A stretch of 64,000 nucleotides of DNA, taken from assembly GCF_001455205.1 (NCBI RefSeq), contig NZ_CP013341.1, positions 1,860,001 through 1,924,000 on the forward strand. The letters run 5' to 3'. The position numbers and the translations under genes are program-made. Position 1 is the first letter of the stretch. Every line of letters begins with the position of its first letter. The notes beneath the pieces were generated by a model, which saw only the letters and a program-made list of their open reading frames with translations, did not search any database and was not told where the DNA came from. Positions 46,486-56,312 of this stretch are shown one piece after another. The stretch comes from Nitrosomonas ureae. Lineage in GTDB: Bacteria; Pseudomonadota; Gammaproteobacteria; Burkholderiales; Nitrosomonadaceae.

Positions 46486-47493
46486 ATGTTCCCCTATAGT
46501 CATTTTCCTCAAAGAAGAATGCGTCGAATGCGACACGATAAGTTCTCTCGTAATTTGATGCGAGAAGCCCATCTTCTGCCAAATGATTTTATTTATCCGG
46601 TTTTTGTTTTAGATGGAAAGAAACGTAGTGAAAATATCGAATCAATGCCTGGGGTAGTGAGACAGAGTGTTGATATTTTAATGGTTCAGGCAGAGAGATG
46701 TATGCGCCTTGGTATTCCAGCTCTTGCTATTTTTCCAGTTATAGATATTGAGCAGAAAAATCTAACTGCTAGCGAGGCATATAATCCTGACGGACTTGTG
46801 CCGCGAACAATAAAACAGCTAAAGACTAGCTTTCCTGAGTTGGGAATAATTACCGATATTGCTTTGGATCCATATACAATTCACGGTCAAGATGGTTTGA
46901 TCGATCAGTCTGGTTATGTGATGAATGATGAAACAGTACAGGTTCTTTGTCAGCAAGCATTGGTCCATGCTCAGGCAGGTGCAGATATCGTCGCACCCTC
47001 GGACATGATGGATGGGCGTATTTCCGCAATTAGAAATAGTTTAGACAATCATAAACTTATTCATACGCGCATTCTAGCCTATTCTGCTAAGTACGCTTCG
47101 AGTTTTTATGGTCCATTTCGCGATGCTGTGGGATCCTCCAAGAATCTAGGTACTGGTAACAAATATACTTATCAAATGGATCCTGCGAATTCCGATGAAG
47201 CGTTATGGGAGGTTGGATTAGATTTGGATGAAGGAGCTGATATGGTAATGATTAAACCGGGTATGCCTTATTTAGATATCATTCGCCGTGTCAAAGATCA
47301 GTTTGGAGCACCAACATTTGTTTATCAAGTTAGTGGTGAGTATGCAATGCTCAAAGCCTCTGTGATCAACGGTTGGTTAAATGAAGAATCTTGTGTATTG
47401 GAGTCATTGCTTGCTTTTAAGCGCGCGGGGGCGGACGGAATTCTAACTTATTATGCTGTCGAAGCGGCTGAATGGCTTAGAAATTTAGAATAA
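46486..47493 (+). CDS. hemB: Delta-aminolevulinic acid dehydratase (porphobilinogen synthase)
   Basis: 335 residues. Schiff-base lysines K202 (AYSAKYASSFYGP) and K257 (MIKPGMPYLD) are present. The metal loop reads ALDPYTIHGQDG without the cysteine triad, so it is the magnesium-type rather than the zinc-type enzyme. It joins two aminolevulinates to porphobilinogen for haem. No clear ribosome-binding site precedes ATG 46486. The gene is convergent with mrcA and overlaps its end by nine bases. Confidence 0.95.
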   Translation: MFPYSHFPQRRMRRMRHDKFSRNLMREAHLLPNDFIYPVFVLDGKKRSENIESMPGVVRQSVDILMVQAERCMRLGIPALAIFPVIDIEQKNLTASEAYNPDGLVPRTIKQLKTSFPELGIITDIALDPYTIHGQDGLIDQSGYVMNDETVQVLCQQALVHAQAGADIVAPSDMMDGRISAIRNSLDNHKLIHTRILAYSAKYASSFYGPFRDAVGSSKNLGTGNKYTYQMDPANSDEALWEVGLDLDEGADMVMIKPGMPYLDIIRRVKDQFGAPTFVYQVSGEYAMLKASVINGWLNEESCVLESLLAFKRAGADGILTYYAVEAAEWLRNLE

Positions 47494-49803
47494 TTGATCT
47501 TTGACATCTCTTGTTACTTTGGGTGCAAACTCAATAGAGTTATCGATCATAGGAGGAAGCAATTCACTAAAGAAATATTCTGTAATGTCTCCATACTCAT
47601 CTCTAAGTCCTGTGGCTGAGTTTATTTTTGCTGCTTTAACTCCATTAGGTAGCGAATTCGCAGTTATTGGAATGCCCTTTAAAACTGGATCCATATAATC
47701 CATCCAGAGAGGTAATGCAACACGTCCGCCAGTTTCATTGCTGCCTAACGGTTTGGGTTCGTCATATCCTATCCATGCGATAGTAACTAAATCTTTCTGA
47801 TAACCGCAAAACCAAGCATCTATAAAATTACTGGTAGTGCCCGTTTTTCCTGCGAGGTCGCTACGTCCCAACTGTTTAGCTTTAACAGCTGTGCCACGGT
47901 TAATCACGTCTTGCATCATACTTGTCATAATAAATGCATTACGTGGATCAATGACTCGTTTGGCGCCACTTGATACTGATATGGGATGAAACTGTTCAAT
48001 GACGTTACCTTTTTCATCTTCAATACTTTTTATAAAGTATGGAGCAACACGGAATCCGCCATTCGCAAATACCGCATAACCCACGGCCATCTGCATCGGT
48101 GTGACTGAACCTGCTCCAAGCGCCATTGGTAAATAAGGAGGGTGGCGTTCCGCATCAAAACCAAATCGAGTTATATAGTCTTGTGCGTAGCGTATGCCAA
48201 TAGCTTGTAATATTCGGATAGATGCAAGATTTTTTGATTTAGTCAAGGCGGTTCGCATACGTATGGGCCCCTCAAATTTACCATCGAAATTTTTCGGTTC
48301 CCATAACTGGCTTCCAGTCTGAGTGGCACTGAATGAGAGTGGTGCATCATTGATGATCGTCGCCGGAGTGAAGTCTTTTTCCAAGGCCGCGGAGTAAATG
48401 AAAGGCTTGAAGCTGGATCCAGGCTGTCGCCATGCTTGAGTGACGTGATTAAATTGATTCTTATAAAAATCAAAGCCACCGACCAAAGCACGTATTGCGC
48501 CATCGTTGGAATCAATTGAAACCAATGCTGATTCAACTTCAGGCAGTTGAACAATACGCCATACATTGTTAGGATTTTTCTGAATACGGATCAATGCACC
48601 AGGAATGATATATTTTTTCCCAGGCTCTTTTTTCTCAGTAAGGAATTTTTGTACAAAATTAAGCCCATCACCAGTGATTTCGATGATTTCTCCTCCTCTA
48701 CGATAGGCTTGTACTTTATTTGGTTTTGCAGTCAATACAACTGCTGCATAAATATCGTCACTGTCGTTAATTTCATCCAACGCATCATTCAGTGTCTTTT
48801 CTTGGTTAGTTCCATTCTTCAGTAAATCAATAAATCCTTCAGGACCTCGATAACCCCAACGCCGGTCGTATTCGATTACATTTTTTCGTAGAGCCTGATA
48901 AGCAGATTCTTGATCAAGTTGACGGATTGTTGTGTAGACCTTTATGCCTTTATTATATGCATCTTCCTGGTATCGATCATAGATGACTTGGCGAACCATC
49001 TCGGCAACATATTCTGCCGGCATTGCGGAGGTTGTTGAACGTTTTTTTACTGCAACGGATTGTTTTTCTAATTCGCTTAGTTCTTTACTAGAAATGTAAT
49101 TAAGTTTATATAATCTTCCTAAGACGTAAAGTTGCCGACTTTTAGCTCGCTTAGGATTACTGATAGGATTATAACTGGAGGGTGCTTTAGGAAGACCTGC
49201 CAGCATGGCGGCTTCTCCAATATTAATTTCCTGTAAAGATTTTCCGAAATATGTTTGCGCTGCAGCTGCAAAGCCATAGCTACGCTGTCCTAGATAGATT
49301 TGGTTGATGTAAAGCTCCAAAATTTTATCTTTAGTAAGATTATGCTCAATCTTAAAAGCCAATAGTGTTTCACTAAGCTTTCTGGTAAAAGTCTTTTCTC
49401 TTGTCAGAAAAAAATTGCGTGCCACTTGCATTGTTATCGTGCTGGCACCTTGTCGTACACTCCCTGCAGAAAAATTTGAATAGGCTGCTCGTAGAACGCC
49501 AAGATAGTCGACACCACCGTGTTCATAAAAACGATCATCCTCTGCTGCCAGAATTGATTGTTTTAGATTTTCTGGAACTTGAGAAATGGTTACAACGTTT
49601 CTACGCTCTGCACCAAATTCTCCGATTAATAGACCTTCATCACTGTATATCCGTAAGGGAATTTTAGGACGGTAATCCGTTAACGTTTCCAGCGATGGTA
49701 AGTTTGAATAGATAACCAATGCAGCAAAGCCTGCTAATAGGATTCCAATCAGGCCTAGTGCCGAGAATGCAAGGAAAAAATAATATAACCAACGAGCTAA
49801 CAT
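47485..49803 (-). CDS. mrcA: Bifunctional penicillin-binding protein 1A
   Basis: 772 residues. One N-terminal membrane segment (about 8-32), a GT51 transglycosylase domain with the catalytic glutamate in AAEDDRFYEHGG, an inserted OB-like domain (about 310-420), then a transpeptidase domain with SSFKP (SxxK), SKN and KTGTT motifs. It polymerises and crosslinks peptidoglycan at the inner membrane. Divergent from pilM, an arrangement common in proteobacteria (mrcA-pilMNOPQ). Confidence 0.96.
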   Translation of the reverse strand: MLARWLYYFFLAFSALGLIGILLAGFAALVIYSNLPSLETLTDYRPKIPLRIYSDEGLLIGEFGAERRNVVTISQVPENLKQSILAAEDDRFYEHGGVDYLGVLRAAYSNFSAGSVRQGASTITMQVARNFFLTREKTFTRKLSETLLAFKIEHNLTKDKILELYINQIYLGQRSYGFAAAAQTYFGKSLQEINIGEAAMLAGLPKAPSSYNPISNPKRAKSRQLYVLGRLYKLNYISSKELSELEKQSVAVKKRSTTSAMPAEYVAEMVRQVIYDRYQEDAYNKGIKVYTTIRQLDQESAYQALRKNVIEYDRRWGYRGPEGFIDLLKNGTNQEKTLNDALDEINDSDDIYAAVVLTAKPNKVQAYRRGGEIIEITGDGLNFVQKFLTEKKEPGKKYIIPGALIRIQKNPNNVWRIVQLPEVESALVSIDSNDGAIRALVGGFDFYKNQFNHVTQAWRQPGSSFKPFIYSAALEKDFTPATIINDAPLSFSATQTGSQLWEPKNFDGKFEGPIRMRTALTKSKNLASIRILQAIGIRYAQDYITRFGFDAERHPPYLPMALGAGSVTPMQMAVGYAVFANGGFRVAPYFIKSIEDEKGNVIEQFHPISVSSGAKRVIDPRNAFIMTSMMQDVINRGTAVKAKQLGRSDLAGKTGTTSNFIDAWFCGYQKDLVTIAWIGYDEPKPLGSNETGGRVALPLWMDYMDPVLKGIPITANSLPNGVKAAKINSATGLRDEYGDITEYFFSELLPPMIDNSIEFAPKVTRDVKDQLF

Positions 49804-50034
49804 GAAAATAGATAGGGGCTTATCATATAATGGTATTGTCGATTTACCCAGTGAAAGGGGGGGTATAACCAGCGCTTTTCTTTGAATAGGATTTTACAGA
49901 TTCTGTCAGAATCAATGCCAGTTTTTTCAATCTGGTGAATAGTTTCATCGAATTTATGAGGACAATAAAGATTTTACATATTCTGGCTCTGATAGGGCAA
50001 CTTTTAATTTGCGAGTATCGCCGCTAATCAAACA

Positions 50035-51138
50035 ATGTTCAAGGAAAATTTTACTATTGATCTGGGCTTCTTAAAAATGAAGTCTTCGCCATTGATCGGT
50101 GTGGACATCAGCTCCTCATCGATAAAAATGGTTGAGTTATCACTAACTGGTAAAGGAAGCCAAACTTATCGGATAGATCGCTATGTTATAGAGTCTTTGC
50201 CGGTAGATGCAATGCTGGATGGTGGAATTGCCAATATGGAAGCAGTGAGTGAAGGCATACTACGTGGCTGGAAGCGGATGGGAACTCGCTATAAAAATGT
50301 AGCATTGGCGTTGCCTACAACAGATGTAATTACAAAAAAAATAATTGTTCCGGCGGGGCAGCGGGAAGATGATTTAATTTTTCAAGTGGAAAATGAGGCC
50401 AGCCAATATATTCCATTTCCATTAGATGAGGTTGATCTGGATTTTCAAATCACCAGATCAATTTCCGATAGTTCAGAGGAAGTTGAAGTTCTAATTGCAG
50501 CATCACGTAAGGAGAAAGTCGAAGATCGTGTGGCAGCAGCGCTATCTGCCGGTTTAAAGGCCACGGTCATGGATGTGGAACCATATGCGGCGCAAGCAGC
50601 GTTTGAGTTAACGCTGAATCAATTGCCAGGAGGGGGGAAAGACCAGATAATCGCATTGGTTGATATCGGTGCAACGGTCATGAAAGTTAATGTGCTGCTC
50701 AATGGGGAATCAATATATTCCCGGGATCAATCCTTTGGTGGCAATCAACTAACACAAGAAATACATAATCAATTTAACCTCTCTCTGGAAGAATCTGAAG
50801 CAGCCAAGCGTAGCGGAGAGTTGCCTAAGAACTATCAAGTGGATGTTTTGCAACCATTCTGCGAGACATTGGCCATCGAAGTGATGCGCGCCATTCAGTT
50901 TTTTTATACCTCCACGCAATATACTGAAGTGAACTATATTTTCATAGCGGGGGGAAGTGCAGTCATTCCCGGACTGGATGCGATTATTGCAGCACGGACG
51001 CAAGTCAGCACTCTGATTCTGAATCCTTTTGCAACTATGGAATTGTCGAGTCGTATTATCCCACGGCAATTGAACCTCGATGCACCTTCCCTTTTGATTG
51101 CTTGCGGTCTGGCTTTAAGAAATTTTGATCCATCATGA
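50035..51138 (+). CDS. pilM: Type IV pilus assembly ATPase-like protein PilM
   Basis: 367 residues, actin-like fold (GVDISSSSIKMVEL at the start, ALVDIGATVMKVNVL mid-way, FIAGGSAVIPGL late). It forms the cytoplasmic ring of the alignment complex and binds the PilN N-terminus. The stop overlaps the pilN start (ATGA at 51135-51138). 231 bases separate it from mrcA and should hold both promoters. Confidence 0.95.
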   Translation: MFKENFTIDLGFLKMKSSPLIGVDISSSSIKMVELSLTGKGSQTYRIDRYVIESLPVDAMLDGGIANMEAVSEGILRGWKRMGTRYKNVALALPTTDVITKKIIVPAGQREDDLIFQVENEASQYIPFPLDEVDLDFQITRSISDSSEEVEVLIAASRKEKVEDRVAAALSAGLKATVMDVEPYAAQAAFELTLNQLPGGGKDQIIALVDIGATVMKVNVLLNGESIYSRDQSFGGNQLTQEIHNQFNLSLEESEAAKRSGELPKNYQVDVLQPFCETLAIEVMRAIQFFYTSTQYTEVNYIFIAGGSAVIPGLDAIIAARTQVSTLILNPFATMELSSRIIPRQLNLDAPSLLIACGLALRNFDPS

Positions 51139-51719
51139 TTCGTATTAACTTACTGCCTCATCGTGAACTTAAACGTAAAGCAAGACAGCAGCAAATCGCA
51201 GTGCTGGCCGGAATGGTCGGATTTTTAGGTTTGCTTGTAGTTTGGGGTGTTCATGACATGATTGCTGAAAAAATAGAATTTCAGAATAGCCGTAATCAAT
51301 ACTTAAATGAGCAGGTTGCGATTTTGGATAAAGAGATTGCAGAGATCCGAGAAATTAAGAATCAGACACAAGAGCTGCTAACACGTAAACAAATCGTGGA
51401 GACCTTGCAAAACAGTCGATCCGAGGTTGTTTATTTACTGGATCAATTGGTACGGCTGCTTCCCGATGGCGTATATCTGCAAAGTATCAAACAAGAGGGG
51501 CATAACATTACTTTAGTTGGATATGCGCAATCCAATGCATGGGTATCGACACTGATGCGCAATCTTGAATCTTCACCATGGCTTGAGTCGCCATTATTGA
51601 TAGAAATCAAAGCAATGACGATCAATAATGTGCGTCAAAATGAATTCAATATGAAAATAAAACTCAAGCAAGCATCAGTCAATGATGTGCAAAATTCTTC
51701 TTTTAATGCCGCCGGATAG
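51135..51719 (+). CDS. pilN: Type IV pilus inner-membrane protein PilN
   Basis: 194 residues. The short cytoplasmic INLLPHRE motif that docks in PilM is at residues 4-11, followed by one membrane span (about 20-42), a coiled-coil (about 45-95) and a periplasmic ferredoxin-like domain. Confidence 0.95.
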   Translation: MIRINLLPHRELKRKARQQQIAVLAGMVGFLGLLVVWGVHDMIAEKIEFQNSRNQYLNEQVAILDKEIAEIREIKNQTQELLTRKQIVETLQNSRSEVVYLLDQLVRLLPDGVYLQSIKQEGHNITLVGYAQSNAWVSTLMRNLESSPWLESPLLIEIKAMTINNVRQNEFNMKIKLKQASVNDVQNSSFNAAG

Positions 51720-51736
51720 AATACATACAAGCTGAG

Positions 51737-52351
51737 ATGAATAATTTACTCATAGAATTGCGTCAGCTAGATATTAATCAAGCTGGGAATTGGCCGGCGG
51801 TATTTAAGATTGCCGCATTGGTAATATTATTTGTTGCGATCATCGTGGCAGGGCATTTTCTGGTTTGGCAAGATCAGATCGAAACGCTGAGAAATATACA
51901 TGCTGAAGAAGAAACGCTAAAAAACACTTACCTGGTTAAGAAAAATAGTGCTGTCAATCTATCTGCTTTGCGTTTGCAGTTGAAAGAAATTGAGCAATCT
52001 CTTAGTGCGTTGTTAAAACAGCTTCCTGATAAATCGGAAATGGAAGCGCTATTGGTGGATATTAATCAAGCTGGCTTAGGTCGTGGCTTGCAGTTTGAAT
52101 TATTTAAGCCCGATGCGCAGGAAACGATTCATGCATTTTATGCCGAGTTGCCAGTGTCAATCCGAGTGACCGGCAGTTATCATGATATTGGTGCATTTGC
52201 CAGTGATGTTGCGCAATTGTCACGAATTGTCACGCTAAATGACGTTAGCATTTTGCCTGCGAATGATGGGAAGCTGGTATTGGATGCGGTTGCAAAGACA
52301 TTTCGTTATCTGGACGAGGAAGAAATATTAAAGCAGACGGGAAGCAAATAA
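51737..52351 (+). CDS. pilO: Type IV pilus inner-membrane protein PilO
   Basis: 204 residues. One membrane span (about 22-45), coiled coil (about 50-100) and a periplasmic domain with YAELPVSIRVTGSYHDIGAFASDVA. It pairs with PilN to connect the inner-membrane ring to PilP. Seventeen bases after pilN. Confidence 0.94.
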   Translation: MNNLLIELRQLDINQAGNWPAVFKIAALVILFVAIIVAGHFLVWQDQIETLRNIHAEEETLKNTYLVKKNSAVNLSALRLQLKEIEQSLSALLKQLPDKSEMEALLVDINQAGLGRGLQFELFKPDAQETIHAFYAELPVSIRVTGSYHDIGAFASDVAQLSRIVTLNDVSILPANDGKLVLDAVAKTFRYLDEEEILKQTGSK

Positions 52352-52354
52352 ATT

Positions 52355-52873
52355 ATGATTAAAAACATATATCTGCTAGTATTATCTATAATTTGGTTGA
52401 GCATGATAACTGGGTGCAGTCAGAATGATTACAGCGATCTGGAAGCGTTTGTACATAGCTCGGGGGAGGGCTTGCAAGGTAAGATCGATCCATTGCCTGA
52501 AGTTATTCCATATAAATCTTTTACTTATCAGGCATTTGATATACCTAGCCCTTTTGTGCCACGCAAAAATAATCAGGTACAGGCGCTTACAAGTGAAATT
52601 CAACCTGATTTGAATCGGCGTAAGGAGTTTCTGGAATCCTATCCGCTGGAGAATTTATCTATGGTTGGCTCATTACAACAGAAAGATATGATATTTGCTG
52701 TAATAAAATCACCGGATGGAGCACTATACCGTGTAAAGGTTGGTAATTATTTAGGTTCGAATTTCGGGAAAATTAACCATATTTCGGAATCGGAAATTAA
52801 ACTATCAGAAATCGTACAAGATGGGGTGAATGAATGGATTGAAAGGACGAGTGTACTTACGCTGAAAAATTAG
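52355..52873 (+). CDS. pilP: Type IV pilus lipoprotein PilP
   Basis: 172 residues. Lipoprotein signal ending in ITGC with Cys21 as lipidation site, an unstructured linker, then the HR-like beta domain (about 100-165, LSMVGSLQQKDMIFAVIKSPDG). It links PilNO to the PilQ secretin. Three bases after pilO. Confidence 0.94.
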   Translation: MIKNIYLLVLSIIWLSMITGCSQNDYSDLEAFVHSSGEGLQGKIDPLPEVIPYKSFTYQAFDIPSPFVPRKNNQVQALTSEIQPDLNRRKEFLESYPLENLSMVGSLQQKDMIFAVIKSPDGALYRVKVGNYLGSNFGKINHISESEIKLSEIVQDGVNEWIERTSVLTLKN

Positions 52874-52904
52874 CAACGTAACAACCATTAAGCTAACAAT
52901 AGCT

Positions 52905-55001
52905 ATGAAAGGGTATGGCCTTAATATGGTATTTGCTGCAATATTAATTTGTTTCTCAGTGGTAATTTTTTCTCCGCAAACGGTAATAGCAGAGGCACTT
53001 CATAATAGTATCCGTTCAATCGATATTTCTACCTTCCAAAATAGCGAGGTAATTGCAAAGATTACTCTCGATTATCCGCTCCAGGCACTTCCGACAGGGG
53101 TGGCTCTGGACAATCCAAATCGTATTTATTTTGACTTTTATCAGGTTTCCAACGGATTAGGAAAGAATGAACAGGAAGCTGCTGAAGGGGATTTGCGCAG
53201 CATAAATGTCGTTCAAGTAGGTGATAGAACACGGTTGGTACTAAACCTGGCTAGGTTAATGCGACATGAAATCATAGCACAGGAAAATATACTGTTAATC
53301 AAACTGCTCACTGTTCCGGAAAATCGAACATCTACTACTGTTGTGCGATTCGCTGAGGAAACTTCTAACACCCATATGAATAGGCTACAGGATATCGATT
53401 TTCGCCGCGGTGCGAATGGTGAGGGCCGCATTGAGGTTGATATGACAAAAGCCGGCGCAAGTGTTGATGTGAAGCAACAAGGCGATGATGTTTTTGTCGA
53501 GTTTGTCGATACGTTACTGCCAGGTAGTCTCAGAAGGCGCTTTGACGTGATGGATTTTGCTACGCCTGTGCAGATCATTGAAACATCCAAGAAGGGAAAT
53601 AATGTCCGCATGCATGTTAAATCCGGTGGACGTTGGGAGCATTCCGCACGTCAATCAGGCACAAGATTTATTCTTGAAATACGGGCGCTGACCGAAGATG
53701 AAGAGGAACAAGCGAAAAAAAGACGTGCTAATGGTGGGTATACCGGTGAAAGATTGTCGCTCAATTTCCAAGATGTGGAGGTTAGGGCGGTGTTGCAAGT
53801 AATTGCTGACTTCACCAATTTGAATATTATCGCCAGTGATTCGGTGGGAGGAAATCTAACCTTAAGATTAAAGGATGTGCCTTGGGACCAGGCGCTTGAT
53901 ATTGTGTTGCAGGCGCATGGATTGGACAAGCGTAAAGTGGGTAACGTTATTTTTGTGGCGCCGCGAAAAGAGATGGCAGACAGAGAATTGCTCGATGTGG
54001 AAGCACAAATGCAAATAGCCGATATGGAACCGTTGCGCTCAGAAACTTATCATCTGAATCATCGTAGAGTTAATTCAATTTCGTTTGAAGGCATGCTGAG
54101 CAGACGAGGTACGATCAATATGGATGAGATTAGCAATACAGTGACAGTTACCGACATTCCTGCCCGAATAGATGAAGTTAGGAAGCGCATACAGAAGCTG
54201 GATGTGTTTGAAAGACAAGTCATGATTGAAGCGCGTATTGTCGAAGCGACAGATAATTTTAGCCGCAATCTGGGCGCGCGTTTTGGTATACAGAATGCAA
54301 GTGGTCTGGGTGATCAAACTTTGGGGGTTTCGGGTAATGTAACAGGTTCAAGCGCTCTTGCTGCCGGAGGCGGGGTAAGCGGGGCCAACAACCTGAATGT
54401 GAATTTACCCGCGGCCGCGGCTACTGGTTTATTGGGGGGACCGGCGGCACTGGGTTTGAGTTTAATGAAAATTAATAATAACCGATTAATTAATCTTGAA
54501 TTGTCGGCATTGGAAACGGATCAGAAAGGGAGAGTGATAGCCAGTCCGCGTGTAGTTACGGCCCATGGCGTCGAAGCGATTATTGAACAAGGTGATCGGA
54601 TTCCCTTCCAACAAGCTACGAGCAGTGGAGCGACGAGTATTCGCTTTATGGATGCGACACTTCGATTAAGGGTAAAACCATTGATTACCTATAATGGTCA
54701 GATTGATATGGAATTGAATGTCAATCAGGACAGAATTGGTGCGATTATTAACCAATTTCTACCGCCGGCGATTAATACCAAGCAAGTAACCACTAAAGTA
54801 TTGGTGGAAAATGGCGGAACCGTGGTGATTGGTGGCATTTTTGACCGAACTGAGAATCGAGTGGTCAATAAAGTACCAATGCTGGGTGATATTCCGGTAC
54901 TCGGTCACGTTTTTCGCAATACAACCAGAGTCGACAATAAACGCGAACTATTGATTTTTGTGACCCCCCGCATTTTAAATGACAGTTTGAATCTGCAATA
55001 G
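52905..55001 (+). CDS. pilQ: Type IV pilus secretin PilQ
   Basis: 698 residues. Signal peptide (about 1-30), AMIN-type beta domain(s) for peptidoglycan binding (about 35-240), N0 domain (about 285-350, LNFQDVEVRAVLQVIADFTN), N1/NolW domain and the secretin pore domain (about 435-695) with VPMLGDIPVLGHVFRN. It is the outer-membrane gate for pilus export and DNA uptake. The aroK-aroB genes that often follow pilQ are absent; trmL lies convergent six bases away. Confidence 0.96.
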   Translation: MKGYGLNMVFAAILICFSVVIFSPQTVIAEALHNSIRSIDISTFQNSEVIAKITLDYPLQALPTGVALDNPNRIYFDFYQVSNGLGKNEQEAAEGDLRSINVVQVGDRTRLVLNLARLMRHEIIAQENILLIKLLTVPENRTSTTVVRFAEETSNTHMNRLQDIDFRRGANGEGRIEVDMTKAGASVDVKQQGDDVFVEFVDTLLPGSLRRRFDVMDFATPVQIIETSKKGNNVRMHVKSGGRWEHSARQSGTRFILEIRALTEDEEEQAKKRRANGGYTGERLSLNFQDVEVRAVLQVIADFTNLNIIASDSVGGNLTLRLKDVPWDQALDIVLQAHGLDKRKVGNVIFVAPRKEMADRELLDVEAQMQIADMEPLRSETYHLNHRRVNSISFEGMLSRRGTINMDEISNTVTVTDIPARIDEVRKRIQKLDVFERQVMIEARIVEATDNFSRNLGARFGIQNASGLGDQTLGVSGNVTGSSALAAGGGVSGANNLNVNLPAAAATGLLGGPAALGLSLMKINNNRLINLELSALETDQKGRVIASPRVVTAHGVEAIIEQGDRIPFQQATSSGATSIRFMDATLRLRVKPLITYNGQIDMELNVNQDRIGAIINQFLPPAINTKQVTTKVLVENGGTVVIGGIFDRTENRVVNKVPMLGDIPVLGHVFRNTTRVDNKRELLIFVTPRILNDSLNLQ

Positions 55002-55007
55002 AGTTGC

Positions 55008-55472
55008 TCAGATTCCCATGGAAAAACCAGACTGTCGCCATGCTTCATAAGCGATGATGGCGACAGTATTGGATAAATTAAGACTGCGACTATTGGCCAT
55101 CATTGGTACCCGAATGCGCTGCTGTTCCGGGAAGGTATCTATAATATGCGAGGGCAATCCTCGGGTTTCTGTGCCAAACAGAAAAGTATCTCCTGCGGTG
55201 TAGGTTACTTTGTCATAGCCCTGTTTCCCTCGTGTGGTGATTGCAAACATTCGATGATCCCGCAGGCTGTGGCAACAATCTGCCCAACTATCATGTACTT
55301 TTATTTGAGCAAATTCATGATAATCCAGGCCTGCGCGTAATAATTGCTTATCTTGGAGTGGAAATCCTAAAGGTTTGACAAGATGTAATTGCATGCCGGT
55401 ATTGGCGCAGAGACGGATAATGTTACCTGTATTGGGTGGAATCTCAGGTTGGTAGAGGATAATGTTGTACAT
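55008..55472 (-). CDS. trmL: tRNA (cytidine/uridine-34-2'-O)-methyltransferase
   Basis: 154 residues, a minimal SPOUT methyltransferase: LYQPEIPPNTGNIIRLCANTG at the start, FGTETRGLP in the middle and NLSNTVAIIAYEAWRQ at the knot. It methylates the wobble base of certain leucine tRNAs. comF lies 21 bases upstream on the same strand. Confidence 0.93.
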   Translation of the reverse strand: MYNIILYQPEIPPNTGNIIRLCANTGMQLHLVKPLGFPLQDKQLLRAGLDYHEFAQIKVHDSWADCCHSLRDHRMFAITTRGKQGYDKVTYTAGDTFLFGTETRGLPSHIIDTFPEQQRIRVPMMANSRSLNLSNTVAIIAYEAWRQSGFSMGI

Positions 55473-55493
55473 ACGGAGGCGATTATTGGCCTG

Positions 55494-56180
55494 TTATAAT
55501 GAATGCGGACCTATTTGATTTTTTTCGGACAAAGCCCGGGCTATTATCCAGTTGCTGACTTCAATTACACCGCGTTTACGTAGTGTTTTTGCCAACTCAT
55601 TCAATGTAGCGCCCGTTGTCATAACATCATCAACCAGCGCAACATGCTTGCCGGAAAGATCTATTGTACAATCAAAAGCGCTGCGAATATTTTTCTGTCT
55701 GTCTTTCCAGGGTAATCCGGTTTGCGGAAGTGTATGCTTGATGCGAGTACAGCTATCGGGTAATACAATAATGCCCAGGGACTTTGAAACATAACGACTG
55801 ATTTCCATCGCCTGATTAAATCCGCGTTCACGTAATCGGAGAGGATGCAAAGGCATCGGGATAATGACATCCGGCAGTATATCGGTGGTCTTTAATTTTT
55901 TTATGAGCAGATTTGCCAGAATCGACGCCAAGAAAAGATTAGTTCGATATTTTAATGCATGAATCAACGCATCGATAGGAAATGTGTAACGCAGGGCCGC
56001 GATGGTGCGTGTGAATGCAGGGGGGTTATTCAGACAGGTGCCACATATTTCCGAGGTTGGGACTGGCCACAGGCAAATAGGACAATGATTTTCTGGCAGT
56101 TGCGGCAAGTCGAGCATGCAGGATTCGCAGAAATCCTGATTTGTCGTTGCGCCGCATAGCACACAATTTATTTGAGTCAT
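55494..56180 (-). CDS. comF: ComF-family phosphoribosyltransferase-like protein
   Basis: 228 residues. Four CxxC-type zinc pairs mark the N-terminus (CVLCG, CESC, CPIC, CGTC), followed by a phosphoribosyltransferase fold with VALVDDVMTTGATLNE. ComF is needed for natural DNA uptake in several bacteria, at the step of single-strand transport into the cytoplasm; PilQ encoded just upstream would fit a shared role in uptake (inference). It is divergent from bioB. Confidence 0.92.
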   Translation of the reverse strand: MTQINCVLCGATTNQDFCESCMLDLPQLPENHCPICLWPVPTSEICGTCLNNPPAFTRTIAALRYTFPIDALIHALKYRTNLFLASILANLLIKKLKTTDILPDVIIPMPLHPLRLRERGFNQAMEISRYVSKSLGIIVLPDSCTRIKHTLPQTGLPWKDRQKNIRSAFDCTIDLSGKHVALVDDVMTTGATLNELAKTLRKRGVIEVSNWIIARALSEKNQIGPHSL

Positions 56181-56312
56181 GATGAGGATAGCGTCGATCT
56201 GTTATGAACAAAGGGTAACGGAAAAATTGACAGGGCCACTTGAATCCTTGATCATCCAAAGTATTGATGGTAGAAGATCGTGTTTACTTAAAAAGAAGGT
56301 AGATTAATCGGC

